In this document: piece after piece, positions 60,153 to 64,000 of the stretch
Layout: every line of letters starts with the position of its first letter
How positions within the stretch are numbered: the stretch's first letter is position 1
NCBI RefSeq assembly: GCF_033807715.1
Contig: NC_084587.1
Coordinates: forward strand, 28,957,017-29,021,016
From: Cololabis saira
Lineage: Eukaryota > Chordata > Actinopteri > Beloniformes > Belonidae
DNA length: 64,000 nucleotides
Direction of reading: 5' to 3'
Notes under the pieces: model-generated
Database searches by the model: none
Told to the model about the DNA's origin: nothing
What the model saw: the letters and a program-made list of their open reading frames with translations, nothing else
Position numbers and translations under genes: made by a program

Positions 60153-60158
60153 AATAAA
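60153..60158 (+). terminator. Poly(A) signal AATAAA
   Basis: AATAAA 85 bp after the mesothelin-like stop codon, in AT-rich sequence; the likely 3' end signal of this gene. Confidence 0.6.
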
Positions 60159-61116
60159 GGAAATTATTCAGTTTAATTCAATTCAAAAATACTCAATTAA
60201 ACCCCAAAGGGAAATTAATCAAGATAAAGATGAGAAAGATATAGTTTGTACTAAAAATAAATTTTTGTCATGTGCAATAATGGGGATTTTTTTTTTTTTA
60301 AACGATGGAAAGCCAGAGATTAACATCTTTATTGATTCCAGGCGTTGTGGACTGAGCACCTATGAACACATCCGCCCGTGTTCATGACCTTACACAATGC
60401 TATTTTTTTTAACCTATTTTTGGCTTTACTGAGCAGATCAGCGACTTCTGTCAGTTGTCATTCAGCCGTTGGATGGAAAGCCAGGATACACGACACCCTC
60501 CTTTACTATTAAAAATGAATCCTAATTAAACCCCTGCATATAAATATTGTTTTTGATTATGTAATACTGTATTCCAGTTTGCTTTGAAACCTTTTTACTG
60601 GTTATTTTAGAGGTCGTATATATTTTTCTTTCCTGGTGGTTCAGTTGTTTTATTTATGAAAGGGCGCATATGACACAACATCACTTTCTGAGATACTACC
60701 AGGGTAAAATGACATTATTTTTTTAGTTTGAAAGATTATTCTGCATATAACACTACTAAAACAATCTTGTTGTGTCTCTAAACTTGCAGTACAGTTCTTT
60801 TTCTTATAGATAAACCTCTTGTTCATGAATTTAACTACATTGTTTAGCACGGTCAGTGCTGGGTCAATATTCCTGTATTTCCCTGTAAAATAGATTTTTA
60901 ATGATGGTGTCGATAGTGACATCATGCTGATGCAATGAATGTGATTTATATATGGTAGAATTTGGAGGAGGAAATACACGGAGGCACAAGTACCAAAGCT
61001 TGCTGATACTTCTGAAAACAAAACTAACTGCCTGCGTTTCTTGGGTATGATGATGCAGAGAAATGTCACAAATGTAAAGGTTTTTTGAGGCACATGAAGC
61101 CAGAAATGACATGAAC

Positions 61117-61117
61117 T

Positions 61118-61154
<37 letters not shown>
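61117..61154. repeat. (AAT)n microsatellite with retroposon-like tail
   Basis: About 12 AAT units followed by GGGTTACATTTATATTGCAC and TTTTCTGGAAACTCAAAGTA, which resembles the end of a fish retroposon read backwards. It lies between the two convergent genes. Confidence 0.6.
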
Positions 61155-61419
61155 GGTTACATTTATATTGCACTTTTCTGGAAACTCAAAGTACTCACAA
61201 TCTTATGTTTACCTCACAATTTGTAGCTTAGACTTTATGTGTATCAATCACTACAACAGATCATCTCAAAAACTGAAATTATAAATGTTAAAAGAAAAAT
61301 GAGGGCGATGGTTCCAGCTGTTTTTGTGGCTTCATCCATGATGAGATTTTCACTTTCTTGAAGCAGGTTTACCTTGATTCACAATAAATCCACACTGAAG
61401 TTCACTTTTTGGTGTCAGG

Positions 61420-61425
61420 TTTATT
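61420..61425 (-). terminator. Candidate poly(A) signal of the LITAF-like gene
   Basis: TTTATT on the plus strand is AATAAA on the minus strand, 366 bp beyond the LITAF-like stop. It is a candidate only. Confidence 0.35.
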
Positions 61426-61790
61426 TATTGTTGATATAAAAGAGGGAAGCATATGGGGGTTGATGTCACATCACAACATCTGTGTTGTAACATCAGAATC
61501 AAATTTACTCAAGTCAGTTAAATACATTTTGGTTCAATAATAGTTTACTGCGAGCCGAAGGGGAACAACATAGATGCAGCGTTGCACCAGATAGACCAGG
61601 CTTTAATCAAGTCATGAGTCAATCATCTATAACATCTATAAGCTTCAAACTATCATGTCTAATAAAAGTGTCAAATTCACAAATTTAAGACATGAAAACA
61701 GATACAGCCAAGAATTATATTAAAAAAAAGATTAATGTATGTTGATCACCTAATTGATGGATTGATTGATCTTTGAAGCTGTGATATGAG

Positions 61791-62667
61791 TTATAGGCGT
61801 TTATACACTCCAAGTATGGATTTGCAGGTGGGGCAGGTGTGCCTCGCGTCTTTCAAGCGGTTGACACAGAATGGGATGAGGCAGCATCCTAAAACAAAGC
61901 TGAAAGCAATACAAGATACGTTCATGGTCAACAAATCACATTGAATTTTACACATAAAAGTCCTCATGCATCTTTTACAGTGTTCAACGTGCATTATGCT
62001 TTAATGGAGGTGTAATTATTTCATAATTATAAATTTCACATTTTTTATCAGTTTTAGCAGCTAATGTACATAGATAAGTATACTTGTTTTTTGTTTTTTT
62101 CAAAATGAAATAATGATGGATATGGAGAAAAAATAACTACATGAGACGCCTTAGATAATAAAATGCTGGTACAGTATGCTCAGCCAAGGAAGAAAAAAGT
62201 ACTTTTGTAAGATTCTTGGTAGTGTCAGATTTTATTAGCTCCTGGGAAATTAATTTGAAATGCTGATGACTCCACCTGGATTCAGGAGCCTAAACGAGCT
62301 GTCCCTCAAAGTTTTTCAAATTTGTAAAATTTGGTGCATTTATTTGAAACAGGTTTGCCTGTGATGGATTGGTCCCAAGCCCAGGGAGAACCCCTGGTTC
62401 AAGAAATGCTTAATTATACGGAAAATGTTTCATTTCTAACCTCCTTTTTTAATATGGTACTTTGCTGCTACCAGATCTGTCAGTGCTCCATTTTCCTGAA
62501 TGAAGCAGTGAAACAAGTGTGGGACTCCTCTTACCCACAGAGGAAGAGTCCTCCACAGAACAGGTAGGTGAGTACACCAGAGGAGTAGTCCACCTTGGAG
62601 AGGATGGTCTGATGGCACTTGGGACACGCAATCTGAACTGGATTGTCTCCCAATGGCCCAATCATTG
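61791..62667 (-). CDS. Short LITAF-domain protein
   Basis: Two coding exons, 62665(ATG)-62535 and 61899-61791, giving 79 aa; the upstream exon begins at 62667 after an AG. Nearly the whole protein is a LITAF (SIMPLE-like) domain: a CPKC pair at 14-17, a hydrophobic Cys/Gly-rich stretch from about 31 to 56 (containing LGCCLIPFC), and HTCPTC at 64-69, ending SILGVYKRL as in LITAF and CDIP1. The two CxxC knuckles bind one zinc and the hydrophobic part inserts into the cytosolic face of late endosome or lysosome membranes. Family members usually have a Pro-rich, PPxY-containing N-terminus before this domain; none is seen here. It may be a short paralog, or an N-terminal exon escaped me. It is convergent with the mesothelin-like gene. 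Confidence 0.85.
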
Positions 62668-63326
62668 CTTCATGAAAGAAAGGAGGGGAAAGCAGAAATT
62701 AAGTGGGTGACAAAGAAAATGTGTTTTTCAACAAAGTTACAGGAACTGTGTTTAATATCACCAACTGTATGGACTCACCAACAGGCACCTGTATATTTGA
62801 CATTATTCCTGTTAGCAACAATAAAGGGAAACAGAACACAAAATATTAGGATTGTAATAGATTTTGACAATATTTTAAAATAGCCCTATAATGCAAGATG
62901 TATCATGTTTGATCCATGAATTTTTAAGACCTCCTACCACCCCCATAATCAAAAGAGGAGAAAAAAAACGTTTTATACAAATCAAAAAACTATTTAAAAA
63001 ATGTAAACAACAAAATAAAAAATACATAAACTTGCCTATTCATAATAATAAGAAAAATAATTATTCAGATTTGTATAGATTATTATTTTTTAGATATTTT
63101 AGATTATTTTTATTCATAGATTTATTTAATTTTGTTTTTGTTTTTTTAGGGGGTGTTCTTATTTCATGGCATTAAAGGGTTAGACTAGACGTGACTTATT
63201 TACAACCTTATTTACAATCTTATTACAACCTTGGAAATAAAATGTTTTCACAACAAACTACCCAACAAAATAACCAGTCTAATCTAAGAGTCGATATAAT
63301 CGATTTTAGATTGGTATTTTACTCAC

Positions 63327-63420
63327 AGTTTGCGGCGGGATGTGTTGCTTCAGAGTGGACTATCGTCTCAGTGAGGGGACCACACCTTTTCTGCGAGACC
63401 TAATTTCTTGCCTGGAAGTC
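63327..63420 (-). other. Candidate non-coding first exon of the LITAF-like gene
   Basis: On the minus strand a strong splice donor (CAAACT then gtgagt, exon 3' end 63327) lies about 660 bp upstream of the LITAF-like coding exon, with no ATG in the preceding 90 bp. The upstream boundary is a guess. Signals only. Confidence 0.3.
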
Positions 63421-63797
63421 ACGGGATAGTCTGTGAGAACATTTATTGACAAAACCCAGACCCACTGAACATTTTAATGTATTCATGTATTACTTATTAA
63501 TCCCTCTGTTGGAACTACTGATCGGTATTCAGTCTAAGGCTTTAGTAGCCTATAGTTCACGAACTGAGGAGGCATTTTACAACGTTATCTGGGATTTGGT
63601 ATCAGTTTTATTTTACTTATGTTAGGGGAAAACATGAGTTTGCGGTTGGTGTTAGTGAGATGTGGAAAGATTCACGTAAAAGATGTCTTTTTCTGAGTTT
63701 TGCGCGGCACGAGGTGGAGGGAAGATGAACAACGCTCCATTCAGGGGGAATTAGTGGCGCATGCTTCTGCTTCTTCAAATTAGATGTGGCATTTAAG

Positions 63798-64000
63798 TAG
63801 GGTTGCCAACTCCCTGAGAAATAAATAAGGGACACCTCATCGGCAGGGCCTTCACCCTTCCTGGCGTGGTGAATTTTTTTTAGCCCCTTTTTTTGTGAGT
63901 GAAACGATTTCTTAACTATTTGACTCGAACCTGAATGGAATTAGATGGATATTTTTGAATGCCATGAACACATGGAAAACAAATTATTATCCAGCAATTC
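63798..64000. mobile_element. hAT-like element, second copy, cut by window edge
   Basis: It starts TAGGGTTGCCAAC, then CCTCATCGGCAGGGCCTTCA, CGATTTCTTAACTATTTGAC and ATGCCATGAACACATGGAAA. It matches the last 200 bp of the 9325-10506 element in reverse orientation and continues past the right edge. Confidence 0.65.

Overview
This is nuclear DNA of a ray-finned (teleost) fish. Long introns with GT-AG junctions, Tc1/mariner and hAT transposon remains, fish-type LINE and SINE tails, and long CA, TA and GGAT microsatellites all point that way. All exon coordinates were read by eye from reading frame, splice sites and protein similarity; no alignment software was run.

Layout. (1) About 1-9.0 kb, minus strand: the 5' half (8 coding exons) of a GGA clathrin adaptor, most likely gga2; its 3' half lies beyond the left edge. 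A complete but frame-broken Tc1-like transposon sits in one intron. (2) 9.0-13.1 kb: intergenic, mainly a palindromic MITE next to the gga2 start and a 1.2-kb non-autonomous hAT-like element. (3) 13.1-20.5 kb, minus strand: complete ears2, mitochondrial glutamyl-tRNA synthetase, 10 exons, 541 aa. The GGA2-EARS2 order and orientation is the same as in human 16p12. (4) 20.5-23.1 kb: intergenic. (5) 23.1-60.2 kb, plus strand: one very large gene encoding a mesothelin-type protein. I assembled 64 coding exons (7752 nt, 2583 aa) whose splice phases agree at every junction. It has a signal peptide, several reiterated helical-repeat modules, a very basic segment with two proprotein-convertase motifs, a C-terminal domain clearly like mature mesothelin, a Thr/Pro-rich stalk and a GPI-anchor signal. 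(6) 61.8-62.7 kb (perhaps to 63.4 kb), minus strand and convergent with the mesothelin gene: a short LITAF-domain gene. (7) The right edge holds the end of a second copy of the hAT-like family seen at 9.3-10.5 kb.

The genes are unrelated in function: trans-Golgi sorting (GGA), mitochondrial translation (EARS2), a cell-surface GPI protein (mesothelin-like) and an endosomal membrane protein (LITAF-like). The most notable item is the mesothelin-like gene. Human mesothelin precursor is about 630 aa; here the N-terminal part is greatly expanded. It contains a tandem duplication of an 11-exon block in which nine of eleven exons have matching or nearly matching lengths and all eleven have matching phases, including four micro-exons of 22-32 nt. 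It also has one exon encoding a 37-residue, strongly cationic segment bracketed by convertase motifs.
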